From the NCBI GenBank assembly GCA_937925655.1, contig CALAMC010000047.1, positions 62,001 to 126,000 of the forward strand: a stretch of 64,000 nt of DNA, in the 5' to 3' direction. Numbering within the stretch: the first letter of the stretch is position 1; each line of letters begins with the position of its first letter. Under the pieces are notes generated by a model that saw only the letters and a program-made list of their open reading frames with translations, had not been told where the DNA came from and made no database searches. Made by a program: the position numbers and the translations under genes. Origin of the DNA: an uncultured candidate division Zixibacteria bacterium. GTDB taxonomy: Bacteria > Zixibacteria > MSB-5A5 > GN15 > PGXB01. Below, piece after piece: positions 6,653 through 15,809 of the stretch.

Positions 6653-8785
6653 ATGCTGAAAATGATTAAGCATCATAAATGGCCGCTGGTGATTTTCCTG
6701 GCGGCCTTCTTTATACGACTGGTGTATCTGATTCAATCAAAATCCAATCCGGCTTTTTATTACCCCATGGTCGATGAACTCTGGCATCTTAATTGGGCCA
6801 AAGAAATCATCGGCGGCAATTTCTGGGGTAATGACGCCTATTTCCGCGGCCCGCTGTATCCCTATTTTCTTGCCCTGTTGCTTAAAATTACCGGCGGTGA
6901 TTTATTCTGGTCACGGCTCCTGCAATTGTTATTCGGGGCCGGTTCCGCAGTTTTAGTATTTAAAATAGGTCAAAGACTCTTTTCAAAAAAAGCCGCCATT
7001 CTCGCCGGATTTATGTTCGCCCTGTACGGAACCATGATATTTTATGAAGCGATGCTTTTGATTCCCGTGCTTTTCGTCTTTCTAAACCTCCTCGCCGTGC
7101 ATCTTTTACTTTGCTATAAGGACAGCGAACGCTTTCGACACTGGTGGCTGGCCGGTTTTGTCCTGGGACTGGCCGCCATTGCCCGGCCCAATGTTCTGCT
7201 TCTGGCCCCGTTATTCATGCTCTGGATTTATCTGGCCGCCGTTAAGCCCCGTTCACGGCCGGCCGCGTTTCGCGCTCTGATATTTCTGGTCGGCGTCATG
7301 ATCCCGGTACTGTCGGTCACGTTACGTAATTATATCATCACCGGCGAACCCGTCCTGATATCATCGCAGGGAGGCGTGAATTTATACATCGGCAATAACC
7401 CCGACACCGATGGCCTGACCATGCTCATGCCCGAACTTCAACTCGATGAATCTCTTCCCTGGACCGAATTCACTTCGGCCACCCGCCGGGTCGCCGAAAC
7501 AGAATCCCATCGAACGTTAACCGCCGCCGAAGAATCCTCCTTCTGGACCCGAAAAGCCATCGCTTTCATCGTATCCAACCCGGGGAAATTTATCGAAATC
7601 ACTTTCAAAAAAACGGTCTACTTCTTTCTCGGTTTTGAAAATTCGGACCAGACCGATATCTATTTCAGCCGAACCTACTCATCTCTTTATTCCCTGCTCC
7701 TCTGGCATTTTATTATCTATTTCCCGTTCGGACTTCTGATGCCATTGGCATTGGTCGGCATGATACACGCATGGAAGGAACGAAACAAACTGATATTATT
7801 ATATCTATTCGTCATCGGGTATTTGCCCACGGTCGTTTTGTTTTTGGTCACGGCTCGGCATCGCCTGCCGGTTATTCCGTTTTTAATTCTATTCGCCACC
7901 GTCGCGATATTCGCCTTTTTCGATTGGTATAGAGGAAAAAACTTCAAAAATATTATTATATACGGCATCATATTATTGGGGGCCCTGATATTGTGCAACC
8001 GCACCTATTTCGAAATCGGTTTCGAAAGCACCGCCCAGATTCATTTCAACCTGGCCCTTACTTATGACCGTCAGGGTGATCTGGTCAAAGCCGAGCAGGA
8101 ATATATAAAAGCCCTCGACAGCGATCCCTCATCGGTCGTAACTCTGAACAATCTCGGTTATGTCCAGTACCGCCTCGGGAAAATGAACGAAGCGCTGTCG
8201 AATTTCCACCAGGCCATCCGATATGACCCCGACTTCGCCGACGCTTACAATAATATCGGCCTGGTGCATGAAAGCCGCAACGACCTCGAAAACGCCGAAA
8301 AATTCTACCAGCGGGCGCTGGGCATAAACCCCGAATTATACCAGACGCATCTTAACCTGGGCGACGTCTATCTGGCGCGGCAGGATTATTTGCGGGCCGA
8401 AGTGGCTTACCGACAGGCGTGGATTGTCGATACCGCGAGAATCGAAGCCCTGACCAAACTGGGCGGCCTGTATGCCCGTCAGCAGCAATTCGATAAAGCC
8501 GATGAGACGTTCGACAGAGCCGCCCGCAAAGGGACATTGTCGGCGGTCGATTATACCAACTGGGGCAATATCTATTATGCCACATCGCAGGCCGAACCGG
8601 CTATTGCGATGTACCGCCGGGCCATCGCCGCCGACAGCAATTTCGCCCGGGTTTATTTCAACCTCGCCGCGGCCTTTCAGAGGTTCGGCTACCCGGCCGA
8701 CTCGGCCCGACGATATGCGCAAAAAGCCCTGCAATTGGACCCGTCGCTTGCTCCGGCTCGGGAATTATTGAATAACTTGCGATAA
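6653..8785 (+). CDS. GT39-like membrane glycosyltransferase fused to C-terminal TPR repeats
   Basis: 710 aa. The first 450 residues are a polytopic GT-C glycosyltransferase: a first membrane helix, then an acidic 'PMVDELWHLNWAKEI' loop (the usual Asp/Glu catalytic site of PMT/ArnT-type enzymes in the first periplasmic loop), 'FRGPLYPYFLALL', and about ten further membrane helices. After a last helix (about 435-450) come roughly six TPR repeats (about 470-705) with the A...Y..AL pattern, probably outside the membrane. GT-C enzymes use polyprenyl-phosphate sugars. The acceptor is unknown; the TPR part may hold it or a partner. A second ATG lies at 6662. The gene converges on the GGDEF gene with only 6 nt between the stops and no terminator seen. 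Confidence 0.85.
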   Translation: MLKMIKHHKWPLVIFLAAFFIRLVYLIQSKSNPAFYYPMVDELWHLNWAKEIIGGNFWGNDAYFRGPLYPYFLALLLKITGGDLFWSRLLQLLFGAGSAVLVFKIGQRLFSKKAAILAGFMFALYGTMIFYEAMLLIPVLFVFLNLLAVHLLLCYKDSERFRHWWLAGFVLGLAAIARPNVLLLAPLFMLWIYLAAVKPRSRPAAFRALIFLVGVMIPVLSVTLRNYIITGEPVLISSQGGVNLYIGNNPDTDGLTMLMPELQLDESLPWTEFTSATRRVAETESHRTLTAAEESSFWTRKAIAFIVSNPGKFIEITFKKTVYFFLGFENSDQTDIYFSRTYSSLYSLLLWHFIIYFPFGLLMPLALVGMIHAWKERNKLILLYLFVIGYLPTVVLFLVTARHRLPVIPFLILFATVAIFAFFDWYRGKNFKNIIIYGIILLGALILCNRTYFEIGFESTAQIHFNLALTYDRQGDLVKAEQEYIKALDSDPSSVVTLNNLGYVQYRLGKMNEALSNFHQAIRYDPDFADAYNNIGLVHESRNDLENAEKFYQRALGINPELYQTHLNLGDVYLARQDYLRAEVAYRQAWIVDTARIEALTKLGGLYARQQQFDKADETFDRAARKGTLSAVDYTNWGNIYYATSQAEPAIAMYRRAIAADSNFARVYFNLAAAFQRFGYPADSARRYAQKALQLDPSLAPARELLNNLR

Positions 8786-8791
8786 TTAATA

Positions 8792-9718
8792 TCAGTACTT
8801 CTTGCGGCGTTCGACGACGAAATTCGATCCCTTGAGAGATTTGGAATACTTCTTAAGATCGGCCAGCATATGAGCCATTTCCCCGACGTGCTTGAAAGTA
8901 TCCTTACGGTTAACCAGCACCGCGGTCGAAATAGTCAGAAGCCCGAAAGTCTCTATCTGCCCTTTACGATTGCGGGTTGTGATTGTCCCGCGATTGCGGT
9001 CTTCATCGGCGTATCGATAAGGAATTAGTGCATCGAATACCTTGATGACATTTTCACAAACGGGACTGATCTGACCGACCGGTATGATGGAGATAAAGTC
9101 ATCGCCGCCGATATGCCCGACAAATCCTTCCGGGCAAATGTCGAAAACGGCATCGCGAATGATTCGGGCCGTGAGCTTGATAACCCGGTCGCCATAATAA
9201 TAACCGTAATAGTCGTTATAGGCCTTGAATTCATCAATATCGCTGTAACAAATGGCAAAATCGGCTCCGAGTTTTAGCAGGCGGTCGATTTCTTTTTCTA
9301 TCAGCCCCGGCCCGGGCAACCGGGTCGAGGGATTGAACGAAATATCCCGAACGCTTCTTGCCGCCACCGCCTTGAGACGAACCTTGAACAACCGGTCTTT
9401 CCACGGGCCGGACAGAAATTCATCACAGCCGTTTTCAAAACCGGATATCACGACGCTTTCATCGGGCTGGGGATGATACAATATGCTCGGAATAACCTCC
9501 AGAAAAATATGACTCTTGATGCGCCGCATCAATTCCAGCTCGGTGGTGAAATCTCCTTTTCCGGCAAGAAAAATCATATCAAGATGAAACCTCTGCGACA
9601 GCCGTAATAATTCCTCCATCGTGCGAAAATAGTGTGTCGAACTGCTTTCGTCTTCGAATGAACGGGTGACGTTATAAACGATGTCGATGCCTTCCTGTCG
9701 TATGGCGCAATGAAACAT
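8792..9718 (-). CDS. GGDEF-domain protein with degenerate receiver (GGDDF variant)
   Basis: 308 aa, cytoplasmic. The C-terminal half (about 140-300) is a GGDEF domain: FAICYSDIDEFKAYNDYYG with the substrate-site Asp/Asn pattern, 'YYGDRVIKL', then GHIGGDDF at the active loop. The signature reads GGDDF instead of GG(D/E)EF, so the usual Glu is replaced by Asp. There is no clear RxxD inhibitory site ahead of it. The N-terminal 135 residues look like a response-regulator fold ('HLDMIFLAGKG' ... 'IPSILYH' ... 'GFENGCDEFLSGPW') but the phospho-acceptor Asp is missing (FLA where FLD is expected). It may be a weak diguanylate cyclase or a GTP/c-di-GMP-sensing pseudoenzyme. It is the last gene of a long minus-strand run, 7 nt after xerD. 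Confidence 0.8.
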   Translation of the reverse strand: MFHCAIRQEGIDIVYNVTRSFEDESSSTHYFRTMEELLRLSQRFHLDMIFLAGKGDFTTELELMRRIKSHIFLEVIPSILYHPQPDESVVISGFENGCDEFLSGPWKDRLFKVRLKAVAARSVRDISFNPSTRLPGPGLIEKEIDRLLKLGADFAICYSDIDEFKAYNDYYGYYYGDRVIKLTARIIRDAVFDICPEGFVGHIGGDDFISIIPVGQISPVCENVIKVFDALIPYRYADEDRNRGTITTRNRKGQIETFGLLTISTAVLVNRKDTFKHVGEMAHMLADLKKYSKSLKGSNFVVERRKKY

Positions 9719-9725
9719 ATAACCG

Positions 9726-10643
9726 TCAACCTTTCATATGGCGCTCACGGGGATGGAAATCCCGGTGTACCGACAGCAGGTATTCCCGGTCAACCTGCGT
9801 GTATATCTGGGTCGTCGTGATGCTGGCGTGCCCCAGCAGTTCCTGCACCGTCCGCAAATCGGCGCCACCCTCGATCAGGTGAGTGGCAAAACTGTGTCGA
9901 AAAGTGTGCGGCGTAACCCTTTTTAACACGCCGGCCTTGAGGGCATGTTTCCTGATTATTTTCCATACCCCAACCCGCGAAAACGGTCGGCCCAGACGCG
10001 ATAGAAAGAGCACTTCGCTGTGGCTTTCTTTCCTCTGCGGTTCGCGCACTTCCGTCAGGTACTTTTCGACGGCCCGCCGTGCGTACTGACCGAATGGCAC
10101 CAGGCGCTCTTTGTTACCCTTACCGGTCACTTTTATAAAGCCGATTTCGTCATAGACCGCCGCACATGGCAATGTTATCATCTCGGAAATGCGCATCCCC
10201 GTGCCATAAAGCAATTCCAGCATGGCCTGGTCACGTATCCCCGCCGGGGTCTTTATATCGGGCTGATTAAGTATCTTTTCGATGTCGCTTACGGACAGAT
10301 AATCGGGATGATAGCGCGAGATCTTGGGAACACGGGCAAATTCAAAAGGATTGCCCTCAACCAGATTATTTTCCGTCAGATAATGATAAAAATTACGTAA
10401 TGCCGAAATTTTACGCGCGATCGAGGCCGGGCGTCGATTCCGGTCGTTCAACTTCGACAGATAATCGGCTATGGCCCGGTGACCGACTGCAAGCTTATCC
10501 TTCATGGCAAACATTTTCTTGAATTCCGCAATATCACGGACATAGGCGTCAAGAGTGTTCTCCGACAAACCCTTTTCCAATTCCAGATACTGCCGATAGT
10601 CGGCCACCGCCCGATCAAAGTTGTCTTGTATCATTAAAATCAT
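9726..10643 (-). CDS. xerD: Tyrosine recombinase XerC/XerD
   Basis: 305 aa, the normal length for Xer recombinases, which resolve chromosome dimers at dif. N-terminal SAM-like core-binding domain (about 8-95: 'YRQYLELEKGLSENTLDAYVRDI'); C-terminal catalytic domain with the Arg in GTGMRISEM, the Lys in VTGKGNKERLVPF, HTFRHSFATHL, GHASITTTQIYT with the His and the nucleophilic Tyr. All catalytic residues are present. The 'HTF.HSFATHL.EGGADLR.VQELLGHASI' block is Xer-like rather than phage-integrase-like. C versus D cannot be decided safely; the ending 'LLSVHRDFHPR' leans to XerD. ComF follows upstream by 1 nt. Confidence 0.9.
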   Translation of the reverse strand: MILMIQDNFDRAVADYRQYLELEKGLSENTLDAYVRDIAEFKKMFAMKDKLAVGHRAIADYLSKLNDRNRRPASIARKISALRNFYHYLTENNLVEGNPFEFARVPKISRYHPDYLSVSDIEKILNQPDIKTPAGIRDQAMLELLYGTGMRISEMITLPCAAVYDEIGFIKVTGKGNKERLVPFGQYARRAVEKYLTEVREPQRKESHSEVLFLSRLGRPFSRVGVWKIIRKHALKAGVLKRVTPHTFRHSFATHLIEGGADLRTVQELLGHASITTTQIYTQVDREYLLSVHRDFHPRERHMKG

Positions 10644-10644
10644 A

Positions 10645-11367
10645 TCAATCGCGTGAGGATGCCGCCGCCATGGCGCAGACTACCGTCCCGCCGCCGTCTT
10701 CTTCAATCACCCGGCGAAGTTCATTTACGGTTGCGCCGGTGGTAACAACGTCGTCGATCACGGCAATTCTTTTGCCTTTCAAATCAACCGATCCCGCTTT
10801 AAAGGCACCCTTAATATTCAAAAGACGCCGGACCGGATTCAACCGGGTTTGATCTTTCGTTCTCCGAGCTTTGGCTACCCCATCTTCAGCCGATCCCAGA
10901 CCCAGGCGCCCGCTAATAATATCGGACATTATCCCGGCCTGATTGAATCCGCGAAGTTTTTTTCGAATACTGCCCAGCGGAACCGGAACCAACAGGTCTA
11001 TTTTCAACTCCCGCAAGGGCTTTTCATAAAGGCTAAACAGTCTATCGGACAAAAACATGCCGAGTTTTTCGAATCCGTCGTATTTAAACCGGTGAATTAT
11101 ATCCTTCAAAGGCGGCTCATACTCTCCGAGCACAAATAATGGAAACGGTTTGTCGGTTCGGCACTGGGTACAGCGGCCAAAATCATCCAACATCAGACGG
11201 CAATCGAGACACAACGGCCGGTCAAACCGGGTTGATTTATTAGCGCAACGCTGACATAAAAGTTTCCCCCATCCCTCGGCTTCCCCGCCGCACACCAGGC
11301 AATAGGGCGGATATATAAAATCGAGAATGTTTTCGAGCGGTTCAAGGTATTGACTTCCCTGTCGCAG
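10645..11367 (-). CDS. ComF-family phosphoribosyltransferase-like protein
   Basis: Cytoplasmic protein with an N-terminal zinc ribbon and a type I phosphoribosyltransferase domain; ComF proteins are needed for DNA uptake in competent bacteria and are widespread elsewhere with unclear roles. The PRPP-binding signature RIAVIDDVVTTGAT is near the C-terminus. The first GTG (11295) would start inside the zinc ribbon and lose the first Cys of the CLVC pair. The frame is open upstream to a stop just beyond 11370, and the upstream residues (LENILDFIYPPYCLVCG) match the usual ComF N-terminus. The only codon with a good ribosome site (AGGAGG, 11372-11377) is CTG 11367, giving 240 aa. The start is therefore probably a non-standard codon; the conservative start is 11295. 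Confidence 0.8.
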   Translation of the reverse strand: MRQGSQYLEPLENILDFIYPPYCLVCGGEAEGWGKLLCQRCANKSTRFDRPLCLDCRLMLDDFGRCTQCRTDKPFPLFVLGEYEPPLKDIIHRFKYDGFEKLGMFLSDRLFSLYEKPLRELKIDLLVPVPLGSIRKKLRGFNQAGIMSDIISGRLGLGSAEDGVAKARRTKDQTRLNPVRRLLNIKGAFKAGSVDLKGKRIAVIDDVVTTGATVNELRRVIEEDGGGTVVCAMAAASSRD

Positions 11368-11371
11368 GCTG

Positions 11372-11377
11372 CCTCCT
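11372..11377 (-). promoter_or_regulatory. Ribosome binding site that decides the comF start
   Basis: AGGAGG on the minus strand, 4 nt before an in-frame CTG at 11367. No ATG, GTG or TTG lies between it and the zinc-ribbon codons. Confidence 0.5.
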
Positions 11378-11461
11378 CAATTTTGGGATATTTTCGCCTC
11401 CGGGCATAAAATTATCCCAAATTATAAATTCAGGCAAGAAAACAATAAAATTAATATTCGC

Positions 11462-12088
11462 TTAAAGAGAATTGAGAATCGATTTCAGCGTGTCGGCAAT
11501 GGGTGACTCGGGCATAAGTTCCAGGTACCGATTCCAGTACTGCCGGGTTTTGCTCATATCGCCGAGGGTATGATAGACAACGCCCATATTGAAATGCGCC
11601 ACGGCGTGATTGGGGTCAAGGCTCAGCGCCCGGTCAAACTGAACCATGGCCGAGTCGATTTGCCCGAGGGCATGATAGCACGCGCCGAGGTCGGTTCGCA
11701 CATCGGCGCTGGTATCATCAAGGGCCAGGGCTCGATCATAACAAACGACCGCTTCGGCATAACGGCCGTGATCCATACTCATATTCCCCTGCGCCACCAA
11801 TCCGGTATAATCCGACGGCAATGAAGCCATGAAATTCTGCATGTTCATTATCGCGGAACGGTCCATACCTTCGACCTCGGGGTGAATGAATTTGGACTTG
11901 GCCTGCGCGGTCACCACCGAATAAACAACAAATCCCAAAATGGCCGCCGCCGCCACGGTCATCAGGATAAGGGACTGATAAGGCGCACCGGCCTTTTTGT
12001 CATGCCAGTTGCCACAGCCCCGACAAAACCTGTCATCGGGCATTAAAGCCGCCCCGCATTGCGTGCAATTTTTTGAAATATTGTTCAT
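11462..12088 (-). CDS. Zinc-ribbon, membrane-anchored TPR protein
   Basis: 208 aa from ATG 12088 (an in-frame TTG at 12109 would add seven residues; neither has a clear ribosome site). Residues 1-30 hold a zinc ribbon of the CxxC type: CTQCGAAL and later CRGCGNW. One membrane helix follows (about 42-63, LILMTVAAAAILGFVVYSVV). The C-terminal part (about 90-200) is three TPR repeats ('GRYAEAVVCYDRALALD', 'GQIDSAMVQFDRALSLD', 'GDMSKTRQYWNRYLEL'). Double-zinc-ribbon plus TPR proteins of this kind are common in Deltaproteobacteria and FCB phyla as protein-interaction factors of unknown function. It directly follows a membrane glycosyltransferase gene. Confidence 0.75.
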   Translation of the reverse strand: MNNISKNCTQCGAALMPDDRFCRGCGNWHDKKAGAPYQSLILMTVAAAAILGFVVYSVVTAQAKSKFIHPEVEGMDRSAIMNMQNFMASLPSDYTGLVAQGNMSMDHGRYAEAVVCYDRALALDDTSADVRTDLGACYHALGQIDSAMVQFDRALSLDPNHAVAHFNMGVVYHTLGDMSKTRQYWNRYLELMPESPIADTLKSILNSL

Positions 12089-12112
12089 AAAATTGTTATA
12101 CGACGCCAAACA

Positions 12113-13570
12113 TCATTTTATTGGGTAAAGTTGCAGAAGGGAATCCAGCGCCCGCTGATTTTTTTTCAAAATCAAATAATGGTAGCCAACGCTGTCGACC
12201 GGCACCCCTTCGGGTGATAACACTCCTATCAGCCGATAGACCTCCCCAAAACCCCGGTTTTGGGCGATTAATCTTTCGCGACCAAACCGTAAGGCGATCT
12301 TGCCGTCTTGGCGGACATGCCCGACCAGCAGAAAGTAATCCGGGAATTTTAAATATTCGGTGACCGGATTAAACCCCTGCCGGCCGATATTGTCGCTGGC
12401 CAGGCCCCAAATATCAATATAATGCCTCCTGGCATAATACGGTATACGGCCGATATCGGTCAGGGAAATTATGGTTTCATCCGGCTGTGAACCGGCCCAC
12501 CTGATGGCTTTATCCTGCGCACTCACGATTTCTCTTTCAACCCCAAGGTGAGCGAAAATTTTTCCCGTGGGACTAACCAAAGATATTATCAATATGACCA
12601 CGACCAATTGCCGAAAAATCGGCCTTTTGAACTGTTTTATGGAATAAACGGCCGCAAAAATCGCCAGGGGCATAAATGGCACCAGATATCGGAACAGGTA
12701 ATTCATAACCGGATTGACCATGGTGGAAACGAAAAACTGTGCCATGAAAACTGCCCAAGATATAACAAGCAATTTTTCCCACATCCTATTTTTGATGGCC
12801 ATATAAATCCCCAAAATCATCAGGCTGAAAACCGGAATGAATCTAATCGCCATATCCGAAACGGCCCGGAAATGAAAACCAACTTCTTCGGTCTTGACAT
12901 AAAAAGTATTGGGCAATGGCAGTCCGAAGAAGGCCAAACGCATGACGGTGATGCTGGCGACGGCTAAAGCAATGGCCAGAATATGATAAATATAATTTTT
13001 GAAACGGAACTCCTTCCCGGATACGCCTGTCGCCATGGCGGCCAAAATCATGACCGTCGCCGTAATAAAACCTTCCGGTCGTCCCCAAACTATCAAAGCC
13101 AGAAACAGACAGCCCCAGCCCGACCGCCGCCATAACATTAAAATAGCCGCCGAAATGGCAAAGGCATGCAATCCCAGTTCCAGACCGCTGACCGCCCAGA
13201 AAGGCGTCAGCGGACAAATCAAAAACAGTGGCCCGACCAGCCAGGCATAACCTGATTTATCGCGGCGGAAATTCCAGAACCATAACCAACCGGCGATGGC
13301 AAAAAAGACCACCCCAAGAATCTTGGCGGTTAAAACGGTCGGCAGACCCACCAGATATGTCGTTGCCAGCATGAGCATCCAGAGGGTGTTGGAGTACGCT
13401 TCGACCGGTTTGTCGCCGACGTTGAAAACCGGGCCGTGACCATCGGCCAGATTTTCAGCATAGGTAAAAGTTATATAGGCGTCATCGATGGCATAATCCC
13501 AATACAAAACGACCTGCCCGATAAATAAAATTGCCGCGGTTATGAAAATTATATTACGAATCGACGCCAT
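12113..13570 (-). CDS. Polytopic GT-C-type glycosyltransferase
   Basis: 485 aa with about ten membrane helices. The first extracellular loop reads YAIDDAYITFTYAENLADG followed by 'GPVFNVGD.PVEAYSNTLWMLML': the DD(A/S)YI.(F/L)RYA motif and the 'G.VFN.GE.VEGYTSPLW' pattern are those of GT-C enzymes related to mycobacterial arabinofuranosyltransferases and other polyprenyl-phosphate-sugar users; the Asp pair is the likely catalytic site. The C-terminal 150 residues form a soluble extracellular domain ('ISLTDIGRIPYYARRHYIDIWGLASD'). Donor and acceptor are unknown. It is followed by the zinc-ribbon TPR gene, which may be translationally linked, and preceded by rel at 6 nt. Confidence 0.8.
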   Translation of the reverse strand: MASIRNIIFITAAILFIGQVVLYWDYAIDDAYITFTYAENLADGHGPVFNVGDKPVEAYSNTLWMLMLATTYLVGLPTVLTAKILGVVFFAIAGWLWFWNFRRDKSGYAWLVGPLFLICPLTPFWAVSGLELGLHAFAISAAILMLWRRSGWGCLFLALIVWGRPEGFITATVMILAAMATGVSGKEFRFKNYIYHILAIALAVASITVMRLAFFGLPLPNTFYVKTEEVGFHFRAVSDMAIRFIPVFSLMILGIYMAIKNRMWEKLLVISWAVFMAQFFVSTMVNPVMNYLFRYLVPFMPLAIFAAVYSIKQFKRPIFRQLVVVILIISLVSPTGKIFAHLGVEREIVSAQDKAIRWAGSQPDETIISLTDIGRIPYYARRHYIDIWGLASDNIGRQGFNPVTEYLKFPDYFLLVGHVRQDGKIALRFGRERLIAQNRGFGEVYRLIGVLSPEGVPVDSVGYHYLILKKNQRALDSLLQLYPIK

Positions 13571-13576
13571 GCTCTA

Positions 13577-15727
13577 TTAATCCGCCGTAGCCTCTCCCCC
13601 CGTGGAACGACGCACCGAAATAACCCCTTTGACCTTTTTGATCCTCTTGAGGACGCGTTCTAACTGGCTTAAGCTGTTAACTTCGACAACAATCGTCCCG
13701 ACCGATGTCGTATCCGAAAGATTGATATCGGCGCCACGGACGTTGGTCTTGCTGTCGGCAATGGAATCGGTGATTTCAACCAGAATATTCTTGCGCGGTT
13801 CGACATGCAATTCCAGGCGGACCACGAAGGTTTGGTCACGGTCCACGTCCCATGAAACCGGAATGATACGCTCCGGGTCGGAGGACAGGTCCTGAAGCGT
13901 CGGGCAATCGGCGCGATGAATGGTGACTCCCCGGCCGCGCGTGATATACCCGATAATTTCCTCCCCGGGAATCGGCTGGCAGCACCCCGCGAATTGAAAC
14001 ATCATATTATCCAGACCTTGAACCCGGATACCCCGTTCGGTTCTGAACTTCTCCAGAATTTTCTCAACGACCGATCCGTCGGAAGGCTTTACCTTTTCGG
14101 GAGTAACACGCGTCAGAACTTGCTGGACCGACACGTCACCGTTGCCCAGTGAATAGTACAATTGGTCAATGGAGTTAAAGGACATCTTCTGGGCAATTTC
14201 GAGGAATTCGTCGTCGGGCGGAATGGTCAGTCGGCTCTTCTTCAGTTCCCGTTCGAGCAACTCCTTGCCCAGAGCCAGCGCCTGCTCATAGCCGGATTGC
14301 TTCAACCAGCGACGGATTTTGGAGCGGGCGTTGGATGTCCCCGCCAGTTTCAGCCAGTCCTGTGAGGGGTGGCGATGGGGACTGGTCAGGATTTCCACTT
14401 TATCGCCCGACTGCAAAATGGTGCTTAACGGACTGATGCGCCCGTTGATGCGGGCTCCACTGCAGTGAAGACCCACTTCGGTATGGACGGCAAATGCAAA
14501 ATCAAGCGGCGTGGCTCCGGCGGGAAGGTGTTTCAACTCACCGGCCGGCGTGTAAACAAATATATCATCGGCAAACAGGTCTATTTTAAGATATTCCAGA
14601 AATTCGGACGGATTGGTCATGTCCTTCTGCCACTCCAGCAAATCCCGCAACCAGAGCATTTGCCGATCGGACTTGTCCAGTTGCTGACGACCTTCCTTGT
14701 AAAGCCAGTGCGCGGCAATACCGTTCTCGGCAATATGGTGCATTTCCCGGGTGCGAATCTGAATCTCCACGATTTTATCATCCGGGCCGAATATGGCCGT
14801 ATGCAACGACTGGTAATTATTCGGTTTGGGATTGGCGATATAGTCGGCAAACTTTTGCGCCACCGGCGGCCAAAGTTCATGCACCAGTCCGAGGACGTGG
14901 TAACATTCGGCCTTGGTCCCGACAATGATCCTTATGGCCAGAAGATCGGCAATCTGGTCGAAGGGAACCTTGCGATACCGGATTTTCCGATAAATCGAGT
15001 CGATATGCTTGGGACGCCCCTGGACGACGGCTTTTATCCCGGCCTCCTGCAACGACTTCTTTATGGGTTCGACCACCCGGTCGAGATAGGCCAACCGCTC
15101 CTCGCGGGTTAGTTCTATTTTTTGAGCCAGATCAGAATAAATGTCGGGCTTAAGGAATTTCAAGGATAAATCTTCAAGTTCGGTTTTGACTCGCGAGATC
15201 CCGAACCGGTGCGCCAGCGGGGCATAAACCTCGCGGGTCTCGGTGGCGATTCGGACCCGCTTTGCGGGCGGAAGATACTCCAGCGTCCGCATATTGTGAA
15301 GACGGTCGGCCAGCTTGATCAATATTACCCGAATATCTCGAGCCATGGATAATAGCATCTTGCGAAAGAATTCCACCTGCTGTTCTTCGGCCGACTTGAA
15401 TTCCACCGTCCCCAGCTTGGTTACCCCGTCCACCAGCCCGGCCAACTCTTCATCGAAAGCCTCTTTGACTTTATCCAATCCGATACCCGTGTCTTCGACC
15501 ACGTCGTGCAAAAGGCCGGCGGCGATAGTGGTTGAATCGAGATGGAGCTCGGCCAGAATCAGGGCCACGTTGAGGCAATGCACCGAAAACGGTTCACCCG
15601 ATTCACGAATCTGTCCGGCATGGGCCTTTTCGGAAAATTCATACGCCCGCCGTATCAATGGGATATTGATATTGGCGTTGAAAGCTTCAACGCGAATGAT
15701 AAATTCAGCCAGGTTTAACATCGCCAT
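13577..15727 (-). CDS. rel: Bifunctional (p)ppGpp synthetase/hydrolase Rel
   Basis: About 716 aa from ATG 15727 (a TTG at 15763 would extend it without a ribosome site). It makes and degrades the stringent-response alarmone. Domains in order: HD hydrolase (about 25-180, with the metal site LLHDVVEDTG and ADRLHNMRTL intact, so hydrolysis is expected); RelA/SpoT synthetase (about 220-355, GRPKHIDSIYRKI, ADLLAIRIIV, PNNYQSLHTAIFG, QIRTREMHHIAE); TGS (about 390-450, DIFVYTPAGELKHLP); zinc-finger/helical part with CCQPIPGEEI and GRGVTIHRADC (about 575-610); and a C-terminal ACT domain (about 640-712). All domains of a long Rel/SpoT are present. It heads the second half of a minus-strand run, after the LPS-core cluster. 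Confidence 0.93.
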   Translation of the reverse strand: MAMLNLAEFIIRVEAFNANINIPLIRRAYEFSEKAHAGQIRESGEPFSVHCLNVALILAELHLDSTTIAAGLLHDVVEDTGIGLDKVKEAFDEELAGLVDGVTKLGTVEFKSAEEQQVEFFRKMLLSMARDIRVILIKLADRLHNMRTLEYLPPAKRVRIATETREVYAPLAHRFGISRVKTELEDLSLKFLKPDIYSDLAQKIELTREERLAYLDRVVEPIKKSLQEAGIKAVVQGRPKHIDSIYRKIRYRKVPFDQIADLLAIRIIVGTKAECYHVLGLVHELWPPVAQKFADYIANPKPNNYQSLHTAIFGPDDKIVEIQIRTREMHHIAENGIAAHWLYKEGRQQLDKSDRQMLWLRDLLEWQKDMTNPSEFLEYLKIDLFADDIFVYTPAGELKHLPAGATPLDFAFAVHTEVGLHCSGARINGRISPLSTILQSGDKVEILTSPHRHPSQDWLKLAGTSNARSKIRRWLKQSGYEQALALGKELLERELKKSRLTIPPDDEFLEIAQKMSFNSIDQLYYSLGNGDVSVQQVLTRVTPEKVKPSDGSVVEKILEKFRTERGIRVQGLDNMMFQFAGCCQPIPGEEIIGYITRGRGVTIHRADCPTLQDLSSDPERIIPVSWDVDRDQTFVVRLELHVEPRKNILVEITDSIADSKTNVRGADINLSDTTSVGTIVVEVNSLSQLERVLKRIKKVKGVISVRRSTGGEATAD

Positions 15728-15809
15728 AGTCTTCAAGTATATATCTTTATTTTCCTGATGCAACCAATACTAACAGAATAAATCGTTGTCGAGTTTTGCA
15801 CAATGTCGC

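Noticed and set aside
9726..10643. XerC/D gene as an integrase marking a mobile element
   Set aside because: Xer-type motifs, housekeeping neighbours, no flanking repeats or tRNA, no change in composition.
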